From assembly GCA_049322695.1 (NCBI GenBank), contig JBMORW010000016.1, forward strand, positions 186,001-250,000: DNA of 64,000 bases, read 5' to 3'. Of this stretch, positions 1 to 8,668 are shown in pieces. Both the position numbers and the translations under genes were made by a program. Under the pieces are notes generated by a model, which worked only from the letters and a program-made list of their open reading frames with translations, had not been told where the DNA came from and made no database searches. Numbering within the stretch: the first letter of the stretch is position 1; each line of letters begins with the position of its first letter. Source of the stretch: CALGKJ01 sp049322695 (GTDB taxonomy: Bacteria; Bacillota; Clostridia; Lutisporales; Lutisporaceae).

Positions 1-1
1 C

Positions 2-418
2 AGCATTTTGGTTGAGAAGATGAACCGCAAAAAGCCTAAGACAATGAGACAAATTGAGGATATCTGGTACGAGGGCTACAGTGAGAGCAGAGGTACTCAT
101 TATCACAACAGCCGCTACTATTTCCTCAATCTTCACAGCTTTTTTACTGGAAACCATACAGTTGAGCTTAGAGGATTTAACAGCGAGCTTCATGCTGGAA
201 AGATAAGAAGTTATATTGTTCTAGCACTCGCCATCAACCACCAAGCCTTAACACAAAAGTGTGCATCGGCAAAGAAACCACAGGTGGAGAACGAGAAATT
301 TGCCATGAGAACTTATTTAAACCGGATTGGTTTCATAGGTGATGAGTTTACAAACTGCAGAGAACATTTGACCGCAGCACTTTCGGGTTCAGCTGCATGG
401 CGGTTTCGGGCGGCCTGA
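2..418 (+). CDS. Phage amidoligase-type enzyme, C-terminal part (5' end outside window)
   Basis: The reading frame is open at the left window edge, so this is the C-terminal ~139 residues of a longer protein. The stretch RGFNSELHAGKIRSYI followed by a helix and the ending GDEFTNCREHLTAALSGSAAWRF match the end of putative amidoligases (Amidoligase_2 type, ATP-grasp-like glutamine-synthetase fold) carried by Firmicute prophages. The family is thought to form amide or isopeptide links on peptides or cell-wall precursors, but the phage substrate is not known. It is followed 38 bp later by a gamma-glutamylcyclotransferase, a pairing repeatedly seen for amidoligases and consistent with gamma-glutamyl chemistry. 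Catalytic residues lie outside the window. Confidence 0.7.
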   Translation, partial: SILVEKMNRKKPKTMRQIEDIWYEGYSESRGTHYHNSRYYFLNLHSFFTGNHTVELRGFNSELHAGKIRSYIVLALAINHQALTQKCASAKKPQVENEKFAMRTYLNRIGFIGDEFTNCREHLTAALSGSAAWRFRAA

Positions 419-456
419 GCTGCCCCTAACCCCTAAAGCTTAGAAGGAGGATTATA

Positions 457-915
457 ATGAATAGTAAATTATATCTTGCCTATGGCTCCAATCTTAATCT
501 GGAGCAAATGGCCAACAGGTGCCCCACAGCCAAGGTGGTAGGCACAAGTAAAATAAATGATTATCGCTTGTTATTTAGAGGGGCACACGCGGGCGCTGTT
601 GCGACCATTGAGCCATTAAAGGGTCAAAGTGTACCAGTATTGGTGTGGGAAATCACACCGGCTGATGAGGCGGCTCTTGACCGCTACGAAGGATGGCCGT
701 TCCTTTATCGCAAGGAAACTGTAAAAGTGAAATTAAGCGGCAAAACCGTAAAGGCGATGGTCTACATTATGAACGATGGGAGACCTATTGGTCAGCCAAG
801 CTGTTATTATTACAGTACAATTTTAGAAGGCTATAAAAGTGCGGGCTTCGATGTGGATATCCTGCGCAAAGCTACAACTGATTCCACCGAATCGGAGGAG
901 GTAGCCTATGAATGA
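457..915 (+). CDS. Gamma-glutamylcyclotransferase (AIG2/GGCT family), phage-borne
   Basis: 152 residues, the usual size for the family. The N-terminal YLAYGSNLN is the signature substrate-binding loop, and the acidic catalytic residue is expected at the Glu of the RYEGWPFLYRK segment (about residue 78). The enzyme would cyclise gamma-glutamyl amines or peptides to 5-oxoproline. AAGGAGG at 444-450 decides the ATG start. It overlaps the next small gene by 8 bp and sits after an amidoligase, so it probably edits or recycles that enzyme's product. The physiological substrate in phages is unknown. Confidence 0.85.
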   Translation: MNSKLYLAYGSNLNLEQMANRCPTAKVVGTSKINDYRLLFRGAHAGAVATIEPLKGQSVPVLVWEITPADEAALDRYEGWPFLYRKETVKVKLSGKTVKAMVYIMNDGRPIGQPSCYYYSTILEGYKSAGFDVDILRKATTDSTESEEVAYE

Positions 916-1096
916 AGTAATTAAGGAACAAATCCTATCCATTCGAGAAAGCGGAGTCACAAACATGTTTGATGTGAACAGAGTACAGTATGAAGCAAAT
1001 GAACGAGGGTTCTATGAATTGGTAGTCTATTTAATTGACCATAAAGCAAAATACACTCACTTCATACTGACCGGAGAAGTAGATGAAACGAAATAA
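908..1096 (+). CDS. Small phage protein, DUF5049-like
   Basis: 62 residues. The N-terminal pattern (KEQILSIRESGVTNMFDVNRVQ, split here as IRESGVTNMFDV and NRVQYEANERG) and the hydrophobic YELVVYLIDHKAKY segment resemble the DUF5049 family of short phage proteins, which have no known function. It overlaps the cyclotransferase gene by 8 bp, and the GGAGGAGGT upstream at 894-902 is its ribosome site. It is the last gene before a hairpin that precedes the terminase gene. The family assignment is from memory of the motif, not from a search. Confidence 0.6.
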   Translation: MNEVIKEQILSIRESGVTNMFDVNRVQYEANERGFYELVVYLIDHKAKYTHFILTGEVDETK

Positions 1097-1116
1097 TTAA
1101 ATATAAGTAGGATAAA

Positions 1117-1153
1117 GGAAAAGAGTCTCTTCAATTGTTTGAGGCTCTTTTCC
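1117..1153 (+). terminator. Strong hairpin between the early module and terL (terminator or attenuator)
   Basis: Arms GGAAAAGAGTCTC (1117-1129) and GAGGCTCTTTTCC (1141-1153) pair at 12 of 13 positions around an 11-nt loop, followed by a modest T-rich stretch (TTATCTATTTT). It lies between the DUF5049-like gene and the terminase start at 1184, so it could end the upstream transcript or attenuate entry into the structural operon. The A-rich 5' side makes it partly bidirectional. Confidence 0.7.
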
Positions 1154-1183
1154 TTATCTATTTTCATAAAAGGGGCGGTGTTT

Positions 1184-2788
1184 ATGCGAAAACTGAAGAA
1201 ATATAAGCCGACCGCCTTTATAGCTGATGGATCATATTACGATAAGGATGCTGCTGATTATGCCGTGTCTTTTATTGAAGCACTCTCCCATACGAAAGGT
1301 TCATGGGCAGGAAAGCCTTTTGAACTCATCGACTGGCAGGAGCAAATAGTCCGTGACTTGTTTGGTACTTTAAAACCTAATGGATACCGACAGTTTAACA
1401 CGGCATACGTAGAAATACCTAAAAAGATGGGAAAAAGTGAGCTTGCGGCGGCTATCGCACTTCTCCTCACTTGCGGTGATGGTGAAGAGCGAGCAGAGGT
1501 ATATGGTTGTGCTGCCGATCGTCAGCAGGCATCCATTGTATTTGAAGTAGCAGCCGATATGGTGCGAATGTGCCCGGCGCTCAATAAACGTGTCAAGCTA
1601 CTGGCGTCAACTAAGCGACTAGTGTACCTACCAACCAACAGCTTCTATCAGGTATTGTCGGCGGAAGCCTACTCTAAGCACGGCTTCAACATACATGGTG
1701 TTGTTTTCGACGAACTCCATACTCAGCCAAACCGGAAACTATTTGATGTCATGACGAAGGGATCTGGTGACGCGAGGATGCAGCCATTATATTTTCTTAT
1801 CACCACGGCAGGGACAGATACCCAGAGCATCTGCTACGAAACACACCAAAAAGCGCTTGATATCATTGAGGGTAGAAAGTATGATCCTACCTTTTATCCT
1901 GTAATCTACGGTGCAAAGGAAGAGGATGACTGGACAGACCCGAAGGTGTGGAAGAAGGCAAATCCAAGCTTGGGAATCACAGTGGGCATCGACAAGGTAA
2001 AAGCCGCTTGTGAAAGCGCAAAGCAGAACCCCGCCGAGGAGAACAGCTTTCGCCAATTGCGTCTGAACCAGTGGGTAAAGCAGTCTGTCCGTTGGATGCC
2101 GATGGCAAGGTGGGATGCCTGTGCATTTCCGGTTATACCAGAAAGTCTTGAAGGCCGGGTATGTTACGGTGGACTTGATTTATCATCCACTACAGACATT
2201 ACGGCCTTTGTGTTGGTGTTCCCACCAGAGGATGAAACGGATAAATACATTGTACTCCCGTATTTTTGGATGCCGGAGGACAACATCGACCTACGAGTCC
2301 GACGAGATCATGTACAATATGATCTTTGGGAGAAGCAGGGGCATCTTCTAACCACAGAAGGAAACGTAGTACATTACGGCTATATTGAGCGTTTTATTGA
2401 AGAACTGGGAGAAAAGTATAACATTCGAGAGATTGCTTTTGACCGCTGGGGTGCTGTTCAAATGGTGCAGAACCTTGAAGGGTTAGGCTTTACTGTAGTT
2501 CCCTTCGGTCAAGGCTTTAAAGATATGTCACCACCTACCAAGGAACTGATGAAACTGACGTTAGAAGAGAGAATAGCGCATGGGGGTCATCCAGTGCTTC
2601 GGTGGATGATGGATAACATTTATATAAAAACTGACCCGGCGGGCAACGTGAAGCCGGATAAGGAAAAAAGTACAGAAAAAATAGATGGTGCGGTGGCAAC
2701 TATTATGGCACTCGACCGTGCCATTCGCTGTGGTTCAGGTAATAGCGGAGATTCAGTGTATGACGAAAGAGGGTTGATTATTTTTTAG
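1184..2788 (+). CDS. terL: Phage terminase large subunit (HK97/Terminase_1 type)
   Basis: 534 residues. It is the ATP-driven motor and nuclease that packages and cuts concatemeric DNA at the portal. The ATPase Walker A motif IPKKMGKS is at residues 78-85, and the Walker B motif VVFDELH is near 173. A RuvC-like nuclease domain begins at GLDLSSTTD (about 330), with a second acidic site at IAFDRWG. The ATG at 1184 has AGGGGCGG upstream. A longer frame from 1139 would run through the preceding hairpin and is not preferred. No small terminase gene lies between it and the window edge, so terS is probably further left. Confidence 0.95.
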   Translation: MRKLKKYKPTAFIADGSYYDKDAADYAVSFIEALSHTKGSWAGKPFELIDWQEQIVRDLFGTLKPNGYRQFNTAYVEIPKKMGKSELAAAIALLLTCGDGEERAEVYGCAADRQQASIVFEVAADMVRMCPALNKRVKLLASTKRLVYLPTNSFYQVLSAEAYSKHGFNIHGVVFDELHTQPNRKLFDVMTKGSGDARMQPLYFLITTAGTDTQSICYETHQKALDIIEGRKYDPTFYPVIYGAKEEDDWTDPKVWKKANPSLGITVGIDKVKAACESAKQNPAEENSFRQLRLNQWVKQSVRWMPMARWDACAFPVIPESLEGRVCYGGLDLSSTTDITAFVLVFPPEDETDKYIVLPYFWMPEDNIDLRVRRDHVQYDLWEKQGHLLTTEGNVVHYGYIERFIEELGEKYNIREIAFDRWGAVQMVQNLEGLGFTVVPFGQGFKDMSPPTKELMKLTLEERIAHGGHPVLRWMMDNIYIKTDPAGNVKPDKEKSTEKIDGAVATIMALDRAIRCGSGNSGDSVYDERGLIIF

Positions 2789-2845
2789 ACATCAATGACT
2801 TTGTAATCAAAATGTTGTTATTTTTTATGTTCGGAGGTGACGCCT

Positions 2846-4090
2846 ATGAATTTATTAAAAGGAATGTTTCGCTCAAGAGACAAACCGCAAAACCGTGTGG
2901 GTAGCGCATTTTCATTCTTGTTTGGCGGAACGTCATCTGGTAAAGCGGTAAATGAGCGTACTGCCATGCAAGCAACGGCAGTGTATGCCTGTGTAAGGAT
3001 ATTGGCAGAAGCAATAGCAGGGCTGCCACTTCATGTATATAGATATCGTTCTGATGGAGGAAAAGAAAGGGTCCCTTTCCACCCGTTGTATTACCTTCTT
3101 CATGATGAACCAAATCCAGAGATGACTTCATTCGTGTTCAGAGAAACACTGATGAGTCATCTTTTGCTTTGGGGTAATGCCTATGCACAAGTGGTTCGAA
3201 ACGGACGAGGGCAGGCAGTTGCCCTTTATCCTCTGCTCCCCAACAAGATGGAAGTTAGTCGAGCATCAAATGGCGAGCTGGTTTATACCTACTATCGTGA
3301 TACTGATGAAAGTGGTCTAAACCCCAAAGGTGGCTATGTCACACTCCGTAAGGATGAAGTTCTGCACATACCTGGATTAGGTTTTGATGGACTCATCGGC
3401 TATAGTCCTATCGCTATGGCAAAAAACGCTATCGGTATGTCGCTTGCTACTGAGGAATATGGAGCGGCATTCTTTGCCAATGGTGCTAATCCCGGAGGAG
3501 TGCTAGAACACCCGGGAGTAATCAAAGATATTCAGAGGGTGAAGGATAGTTGGAATAGTGCTTACCAAGGTACTGGCAATGCTCACAAAATTGCCGTGCT
3601 AGAAGAGGGCATGAAGTTTCAAGCCATCGGAATCCCGCCGGAACAGGCGCAGTTTCTGGAAACACGGAAGTTTCAAATCAATGAGATTGCAAGGATTTTC
3701 CGAGTGCCGCCACATATGGTGGGTGATCTTGAGAAATCCAGTTTCTCAAATATTGAGCAGCAGTCTTTGGAGTTTGTAAAATACACCCTTGACCCTTGGG
3801 TGGTGCGCTGGGAACAAAGTCTTCAGCAATCACTTATTTTACCTTCCGAGAAAACAGCACTGTTTATCAAGTTCAATTTAGACGGTCTGCTACGTGGCGA
3901 TTACCAAAGCCGTATGAATGGCTACGCTACAGGACGGCAGAATGGTTGGATGTCAGCCAACGATATCCGTGAACTGGAGGACATGAACCGTATTGCAGCT
4001 GAGGAAGGCGGTGATTTATATTTGGTTAACGGAAATATGACAAAACTGGCTGACGCAGGTGCGTTTGCCAAAACCGAAGGAGGTCAGTAA
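2846..4090 (+). CDS. Phage portal protein, HK97 family
   Basis: 414 residues. It forms the dodecameric portal at one capsid vertex that docks the terminase and later the tail. Family features include the N-terminal ERTAMQATAVYACVRILAE segment, LLWGNAYAQVVRN, the GLIGYSPIAMAK motif and the FRVPPHMVGDLEKSSFSNIEQQ region near residue 290. GGAGGTGA at 2833-2840 sets the ATG at 2846; the in-frame GTG at 2837 lies inside that ribosome site and is rejected. The stop codon abuts the protease ATG, implying coupled translation and a matched stoichiometry in the procapsid. Confidence 0.95.
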   Translation: MNLLKGMFRSRDKPQNRVGSAFSFLFGGTSSGKAVNERTAMQATAVYACVRILAEAIAGLPLHVYRYRSDGGKERVPFHPLYYLLHDEPNPEMTSFVFRETLMSHLLLWGNAYAQVVRNGRGQAVALYPLLPNKMEVSRASNGELVYTYYRDTDESGLNPKGGYVTLRKDEVLHIPGLGFDGLIGYSPIAMAKNAIGMSLATEEYGAAFFANGANPGGVLEHPGVIKDIQRVKDSWNSAYQGTGNAHKIAVLEEGMKFQAIGIPPEQAQFLETRKFQINEIARIFRVPPHMVGDLEKSSFSNIEQQSLEFVKYTLDPWVVRWEQSLQQSLILPSEKTALFIKFNLDGLLRGDYQSRMNGYATGRQNGWMSANDIRELEDMNRIAAEEGGDLYLVNGNMTKLADAGAFAKTEGGQ

Positions 4091-4777
4091 ATGAAGAAAT
4101 TCTGGAACTGGGTGCGAGATTCTAATGAAGAGCGCACCCTTTATCTTAACGGAGTAATATCAGACGAAACATGGTGGGGCGATGAGGTCACACCTAAGAT
4201 GTTCAAAGATGAACTGGTTGCAGGAACCGGCAATATCACAGTCTGGATTAATTCTCCTGGTGGTGATGTGTTCGCAGCAGCTCAGATTTACAACATGCTC
4301 ATGGAGTATACCGGAAAAGTCACTGTAAAAATCGATGGACTTGCGGCAAGTGCAGCATCCGTTATTGCAATGGCGGGTGGAGATGTATATATGTCCCCGG
4401 TTTCCATGCTTATGATCCATAACCCGTCAACGATTGCTATAGGCGACAGTGAGGAAATGCTGAGAGCAAAGGCTCTTCTAGATGAGGTTAAGGAAAGTAT
4501 CATTAATGCCTATGAGTTGAAGTCGGGTCTTTCTCGAACTAAACTCTCACATCTGATGGATGCGGAAACCTGGATGAATGCGAATAAAGCCATTGAACTT
4601 GGTTTTGCAGACAAGATCATGTTCATGGAGAGCGAGCCGCCTGATTTGTCAGATAGTCTTATTTTTAGCAGGATGGCAGTTACCAACTCACTTATAAGCA
4701 AACTGCCAAAACAACAACTGAAAACTGGTACACCAATAGAGTCGCTTGATAAGCGGCTTTCTTTAATTTCTCACTAA
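4091..4777 (+). CDS. Prohead maturation protease, ClpP-like serine protease
   Basis: 228 residues. It cleaves the delta domain of the capsid protein during procapsid maturation. The ClpP fold is visible: WINSPGGDVFAAAQIYNML forms the oxyanion region, the nucleophile Ser lies in GLAASAASVIAMAGG (about residues 83-97) and the His in MLMIHNPS (about residue 110). The DAETWMNANKAIELGFAD segment carries the likely Asp region. It starts directly at the portal stop codon. The family and gene order (portal, protease, capsid) agree. Confidence 0.93.
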   Translation: MKKFWNWVRDSNEERTLYLNGVISDETWWGDEVTPKMFKDELVAGTGNITVWINSPGGDVFAAAQIYNMLMEYTGKVTVKIDGLAASAASVIAMAGGDVYMSPVSMLMIHNPSTIAIGDSEEMLRAKALLDEVKESIINAYELKSGLSRTKLSHLMDAETWMNANKAIELGFADKIMFMESEPPDLSDSLIFSRMAVTNSLISKLPKQQLKTGTPIESLDKRLSLISH

Positions 4778-4797
4778 ATTTAAAGGAGGAAATAACA

Positions 4798-5991
4798 ATG
4801 AGTAAAATTCTTGAGTTGCGCGAGAAACGCGCTAAGGCATGGGATGCGGCAAAGGCATTTCTTGATTCTAAACGTGGCGGTGATGGACTGTTATCCGCTG
4901 AGGACACTACAACCTATGAAAAGATGGAAGCCGATGTTGTGGCTCTTGGTAAGGAAATTGAGCGTCTGGAACGTCAAGCATCTATTGACCTGGAACTGTC
5001 GAAAGCAACCAGTAACCCAATTACTAATGAACCTACAAGAAAGGGAGAGGAAAAGACCGGTCGTGCAAGTGCTGAATATAGAAAAGCCTTCTGGAATGCT
5101 ATGCGTGACAAGGGTGGCTATGAAGTCAGAAATGCTCTGCAAATCGGTACCGACTCTGAGGGCGGATACCTTGTACCGGATGAATTTGAGCGTACCCTGG
5201 TGGAAGCATTAGAGGAAGAGAACATCTTTCGTAGACTTGCTAATGTTATCACAACCTCTTCCGGTGATCGTAAAATCCCCGTTGTTGCAAGCAAAGGAAC
5301 TGCAAGCTGGGTAGATGAAGAAGGAGTCATTCCTGAGAGTGACGATAGCTTCGGGCAAGTATCTATTGGTGCCTATAAACTAGCAACGATGATTAAAGTC
5401 TCCGAGGAACTGCTAAACGATTCTGTGTTTAATCTTGAAAGCTATATTACAAGGGAATTCTCACGTCGTATCGGCAACAAGGAGGAGGAAGCATTCTTTG
5501 TGGGTGATGGTACAGGTAAGCCTACAGGAATCCTAAATGCTACTGGCGGTGGTCAAGTCGGCATTACTACAGCAAGCGCCACTGCCATAACACTGGATGA
5601 GGTTTTAGATTTGTTTTACAGTCTGAAAGCACCTTATCGTAATAAGGCGGCATTTGTAATGAACGATGCCACTATTAAGGCAATCCGTAAGTTGAAAGAC
5701 GGCAATGGGCAGTATCTCTGGCAGCCATCCATCCAGGCAGGCACACCTGATACTATACTCAACCGTCCTCTGTATACCTCGTCATATGTACCCACCATTG
5801 CAGCAGGGGCAAAGACCATGGTGTTCGGTGACTTTAGCTATTACTGGGTGGCTGACCGTCAGGGAAGAGTATTCAAGCGTTTAAATGAACTCTTTGCCGC
5901 TACTGGACAGGTAGGTTTCATTGCTACCCAACGTGTGGACGGAAAGCTTATTCTGCCAGAGGCTGTTAAAGTGCTCCAGCAAAAAGCTTAA
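4798..5991 (+). CDS. Major capsid protein, HK97 fold
   Basis: 397 residues. The N-terminal ~110 residues are charged and helical (LELREKRAKAWDAAKAFLDS onwards), typical of the delta or scaffolding domain removed by the upstream protease. The mature shell domain begins around the GTDSEGGYLVPDEFERTLVEAL stretch, where the segment YLVPDEF is a hallmark, and continues through ITTSSGDRKIPV and VSEELLNDS. AAAGGAGG at 4781-4788 precedes the ATG. It is the most abundant virion protein expected. Cleavage position and cross-linking were not inferred. Confidence 0.95.
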   Translation: MSKILELREKRAKAWDAAKAFLDSKRGGDGLLSAEDTTTYEKMEADVVALGKEIERLERQASIDLELSKATSNPITNEPTRKGEEKTGRASAEYRKAFWNAMRDKGGYEVRNALQIGTDSEGGYLVPDEFERTLVEALEEENIFRRLANVITTSSGDRKIPVVASKGTASWVDEEGVIPESDDSFGQVSIGAYKLATMIKVSEELLNDSVFNLESYITREFSRRIGNKEEEAFFVGDGTGKPTGILNATGGGQVGITTASATAITLDEVLDLFYSLKAPYRNKAAFVMNDATIKAIRKLKDGNGQYLWQPSIQAGTPDTILNRPLYTSSYVPTIAAGAKTMVFGDFSYYWVADRQGRVFKRLNELFAATGQVGFIATQRVDGKLILPEAVKVLQQKA

Positions 5992-6003
5992 TGGAGGTGC
6001 GAT

Positions 6004-6216
6004 ATGAGTTATAACACGAAGAACTACATGGAACAGGGCGGCGAGAAGTTGGTAATAGGTGGAACGATGGAAATCTTATCGGGAGCTTCAGTAACAGGGC
6101 TCCCGGTTGCTGAAAACCAGGCGGACAGTACTGCTACAGATATCGCCGGTCTGGTCGCAGACTTTAATGCCCTGCTTTCCAAATTAAAAGCGGCGGGACT
6201 TATGGAGGCTGATTAA
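6004..6216 (+). CDS. Phage head fiber-type protein
   Basis: 70 residues with the pattern YNTKNYMEQGG, a GGTMEILSGASVTGL collagen-poor turn-rich core and a C-terminal helix ADFNALLSKLKAAGLM. This matches the short head-fiber or capsid-decoration proteins found directly after HK97 capsid genes in clostridial siphoviruses. It starts 12 bp after the capsid gene behind GGAGGTG. It would project from the capsid surface and is generally dispensable. Identity rests on motif and position. Confidence 0.7.
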   Translation: MSYNTKNYMEQGGEKLVIGGTMEILSGASVTGLPVAENQADSTATDIAGLVADFNALLSKLKAAGLMEAD

Positions 6217-6243
6217 GGTGGAATATAAAAGGAGGCTCACAGT

Positions 6244-6564
6244 ATGGCAGTAGCAGATAATCTCTTGCCGAAAGTCAAGGCGAACTTAATCTTAACGCAT
6301 GACCAGGACGATGTTCTCCTTATCGGATTCATCAACGCTGCAGTTTCATATGCACAGAGTTATCAGCATGTTCCTGAAGATCATTATGAAACCCATGCCA
6401 TGCCTCCTACAACAGAACAAGCAGTGATCATGTTGTCGAGTCATTTCTATGAAAGTAGGGATGGCTCGACAGCAGGTTTCTTCGCTGATAGCGTACAGGC
6501 AGGTCAGCAAGTTTGGAATACTGTGAACTTACTACTTCGTCTTGACCGAGAGTGGGGTGTTTGA
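6244..6564 (+). CDS. Head-tail connector protein (HK97 gp6-like)
   Basis: 106 residues. It is mostly alpha-helical, with the N-terminal LLPKVKANLILTHDQDDVLLIGFINAAV-type pattern (hydrophobic helix, then DD, then LIGFINAAVSYAQSY), as in the gp6-like or QLRG-type adaptor proteins that ring the portal. AAAGGAGG precedes the ATG. Its stop is 2 bp before the next start. Role: first joining ring between portal and the head-closure protein. Confidence 0.8.
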   Translation: MAVADNLLPKVKANLILTHDQDDVLLIGFINAAVSYAQSYQHVPEDHYETHAMPPTTEQAVIMLSSHFYESRDGSTAGFFADSVQAGQQVWNTVNLLLRLDREWGV

Positions 6565-6565
6565 T

Positions 6566-6901
6566 ATGAGCTTCGGTAAGATGAATACCTTTATTGATAT
6601 CATCAGCACAATTCCAATCAAGGATGAGGAAGGTTTCGCGACAAAGGGAGATAACATACTTGCTAGTGTACGTGCCTATAAAGAAGACCGGCATGGCAGT
6701 GAGCGATGGACCAATATGGCGTCATTTTCTTCTGCATCTTCACTGTTTAGGTTTAGGAAAATCTCTGGACTTAATGTCACAACGGAAATGATCATAGTTT
6801 GCGAAGATGGCAGGTATCAGATTTTAAGTGTAGAGGATGTAAGAGGTCGTGGAATGTATGTTGAGGTTTTAACGGAAAAGCTGGAGCCAACTGTGAGGTG
6901 A
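6566..6901 (+). CDS. Head closure / head-tail adaptor protein (SPP1 gp16-like)
   Basis: 111 residues. It is beta-rich, with the ASVRAYKEDRHGSERW segment and the FRFRKISGLNVTTEMIIVCEDGRYQILS core, matching the phage head-tail adaptor family whose members seal the DNA exit channel. The ATG at 6566 follows GAGTGGGGTG in the end of the connector gene. The gene terminates inside the ribosome site of the next gene, showing tight coupling through this joining module. Confidence 0.8.
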   Translation: MSFGKMNTFIDIISTIPIKDEEGFATKGDNILASVRAYKEDRHGSERWTNMASFSSASSLFRFRKISGLNVTTEMIIVCEDGRYQILSVEDVRGRGMYVEVLTEKLEPTVR

Positions 6902-6906
6902 TGGAT

Positions 6907-7338
6907 ATGGCAAAAGCCAATATGAAGATGCCAGAGGAATTCCTATTGAAGGTATCCCGGTTAGCTGATCAGACTGATGTTATTCTCCCTAAGGTATTGG
7001 AAGTTGGTGGGTCAGTGGTGTTGGATAAAGTCAAAGGGAATCTGAGTGATGTGGTCGGTAAGAATACGAAATATCCCTCCAGAAGTACAGGCGAGCTATT
7101 ATCTTCACTGGGTCTTTCGGATGCAAAACAGGATAGAGACGGTAACTTTAATGTGAAAGTAGGTTTCTCAGAACCACGTTCTGATGGTGAGAGCAATGCT
7201 AAAATTGCTACTATCATTGAATATGGCAAGCATGGTCAGCCTGCAAAACCTTTTCTGAAACCTGCGAGAACTGCCTCCAGAAAGCCTTGCATCAACGCGA
7301 TGGTCGCCAAGTTGGAGGAGGAGATCGACAAGATATGA
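6907..7338 (+). CDS. HK97 gp10-type head-tail joining protein
   Basis: 143 residues. The N-terminal half is helical (VLEVGGSVVLDKVKGNL). It is followed by YPSRSTGELLSSLG and the family-typical IIEYGKHGQPAKPFLKPA motif near residue 108, where the KPFLKPA ending is diagnostic of gp10-like proteins. GAGGTG at 6895-6900 makes ATG 6907 the best start; ATG 6901 and GTG 6898 are too close to it. It overlaps the next gene by 4 bp. Confidence 0.85.
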   Translation: MAKANMKMPEEFLLKVSRLADQTDVILPKVLEVGGSVVLDKVKGNLSDVVGKNTKYPSRSTGELLSSLGLSDAKQDRDGNFNVKVGFSEPRSDGESNAKIATIIEYGKHGQPAKPFLKPARTASRKPCINAMVAKLEEEIDKI

Positions 7339-7676
7339 ATATTTTGGAGGAACTAAATACTCTCATAACTGCTATACCGATCCCCGTGGAAACCGGGGTT
7401 TTTTCTGGTTTAGCGCCGGATGAGTATGTTGTGATAATCCCGCTTTCAGACATCTTTGAAGTCCATGCGGATAACCGTCCCGGCTTTGATGTACAAGAAG
7501 CACGGCTATCGCTGTTTTCAAAGAATAACTACTTAGAAAGGAAAAGACAGATCACAACAGCTTTATTAAATGCTGATTTCACAGTGACTGAACGTCGATA
7601 TATCGGACACGAGGATGATACTGGATATCACCATTATGCCATTGATGTGGCGAAAAATTATGGATTGGAGGAATAA
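7335..7676 (+). CDS. Tail terminator / tail completion protein
   Basis: 113 residues, starting at the ATG that overlaps the previous TGA (ATGA). GGAGGAGG at 7314-7321 is its ribosome site. The ILEELNTLITAIPIPVETG start, YVVIIPLSD strand and the terminal HHYAIDVAKNYGLEE resemble small tail-completion proteins found between the gp10-like protein and the major tail protein. Such proteins cap the tail tube and set its length together with the tape measure. The identification is mostly by position and size. Confidence 0.7.
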   Translation: MNILEELNTLITAIPIPVETGVFSGLAPDEYVVIIPLSDIFEVHADNRPGFDVQEARLSLFSKNNYLERKRQITTALLNADFTVTERRYIGHEDDTGYHHYAIDVAKNYGLEE

Positions 7677-7679
7677 CAT

Positions 7680-8270
7680 ATGGCAACTATCGGTCTTGAT
7701 AGACTGTACTATTCAAAAATAACCGAGGACGCTAACGGCGAGGAAACCTACGCTGTACCTGCGGTACTTGCAAAAGCCATCACTGCCGAACTCTCGGTAG
7801 AGCTAGTAGAAGCGATTCTGTATGCTGATGATGGTGCCGCCGAGGTAGTGAAAGACTTTAATAGCGGTACACTTACCCTCGGTATGGACGACATTGGCCC
7901 TACAGTGGCAGCGGATTTAACTGGTGCCTCTACTGATGATAACGGGGTATTGATTTCCGCAAGTGAGAATGTGAGTACACCTGTTGCAGTGGGATTTCGT
8001 GCACAGAAGGCAAATGGAACATACAGATATTTCTGGCTATACCGCGTAAAGTTCGGTCTGCCTGAAACCAACCTGCAGACTAAGGCGGATTCTATTACCT
8101 TTTCCACACCTACTATTGAGGGAACGGTTATGCGCAGGAATAAGCTGGATGGCTTGGGCAAGCACCCGTGGAAAGCGGAGGTCACAGAAGGTGATCCAGG
8201 TGTTTCATCGACCACCATCACCGGTTGGTTTACCCAAGTTTACGAACCGGTCTATACACCGGAACCATAG
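7680..8270 (+). CDS. Major tail (tube) protein, phi13 family
   Basis: 196 residues. MATIGLDRLYYSKITED at the N-terminus and the VGFRAQKANGTYRYFWLYRVKFGLPE core are characteristic of the phi13-type major tail protein. It polymerises into the hollow tail tube. It starts 3 bp after the preceding stop behind TTGGAGGAA. The C-terminal TGWFTQVYEPVYTPEP probably packs on the outside. The high copy number expected fits the strong ribosome site. Confidence 0.88.
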   Translation: MATIGLDRLYYSKITEDANGEETYAVPAVLAKAITAELSVELVEAILYADDGAAEVVKDFNSGTLTLGMDDIGPTVAADLTGASTDDNGVLISASENVSTPVAVGFRAQKANGTYRYFWLYRVKFGLPETNLQTKADSITFSTPTIEGTVMRRNKLDGLGKHPWKAEVTEGDPGVSSTTITGWFTQVYEPVYTPEP

Positions 8271-8281
8271 GAGGGGAAAAG

Positions 8282-8668
8282 ATGGATAATGAGAGAAGTG
8301 CCACTATTAACATCGGCGGTAAAGATTTTGAACTGATACTCACTACAAGAGCCACTAAAGCGATTGCAAATCGGTACGGGGGACTTGAAAATCTCGGAGA
8401 AAAATTGATGAAATCAGAAAACTTCGAGATGGCACTGGACGAAATTGTATGGTTGATAACACTGCTTGCAAACCAGTCCATCTTGATTCGTAACCTGAAA
8501 AATAAGAACACACCTGAGGAGCTGCTTACCGAGGAAGAAGTGGAGCTTCTTACCTCACCGCTTGACTTGGCGGCGTATAAAAGTGCAATTACTGATGCAA
8601 TGTTCAAAGGTACGAATCGCAACGTGGAAAGTGAGGAAGAAAATCCAAAAAACGTGGAAGTCGGGTAA
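8282..8668 (+). CDS. Tail assembly chaperone, short form (gpG-like)
   Basis: 128 residues, acidic C-terminus. It starts at the ATG after AGGAGGGG (8270-8277) and ends in frame at TAA 8666-8668. It sits between the major tail protein and the tape measure, the invariant place of lambda-gpG-like chaperones that coat the tape-measure protein before tube assembly. DLAAYKSAITDAMFKGTNR and the preceding charged helices fit the TAC family. A frameshift near its end gives an extended form, annotated separately. Confidence 0.85.
   Translation: MDNERSATINIGGKDFELILTTRATKAIANRYGGLENLGEKLMKSENFEMALDEIVWLITLLANQSILIRNLKNKNTPEELLTEEEVELLTSPLDLAAYKSAITDAMFKGTNRNVESEEENPKNVEVG

Noticed and set aside
1139..1183. 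Upstream in-frame start giving a 549-residue terminase
   Set aside because: It would be translated through the hairpin loop and has no ribosome site; ATG 1184 is better.
7748..8221. Long antisense frame opposite the major tail protein
   Set aside because: Low-complexity Ser-rich shadow of a well-supported gene.
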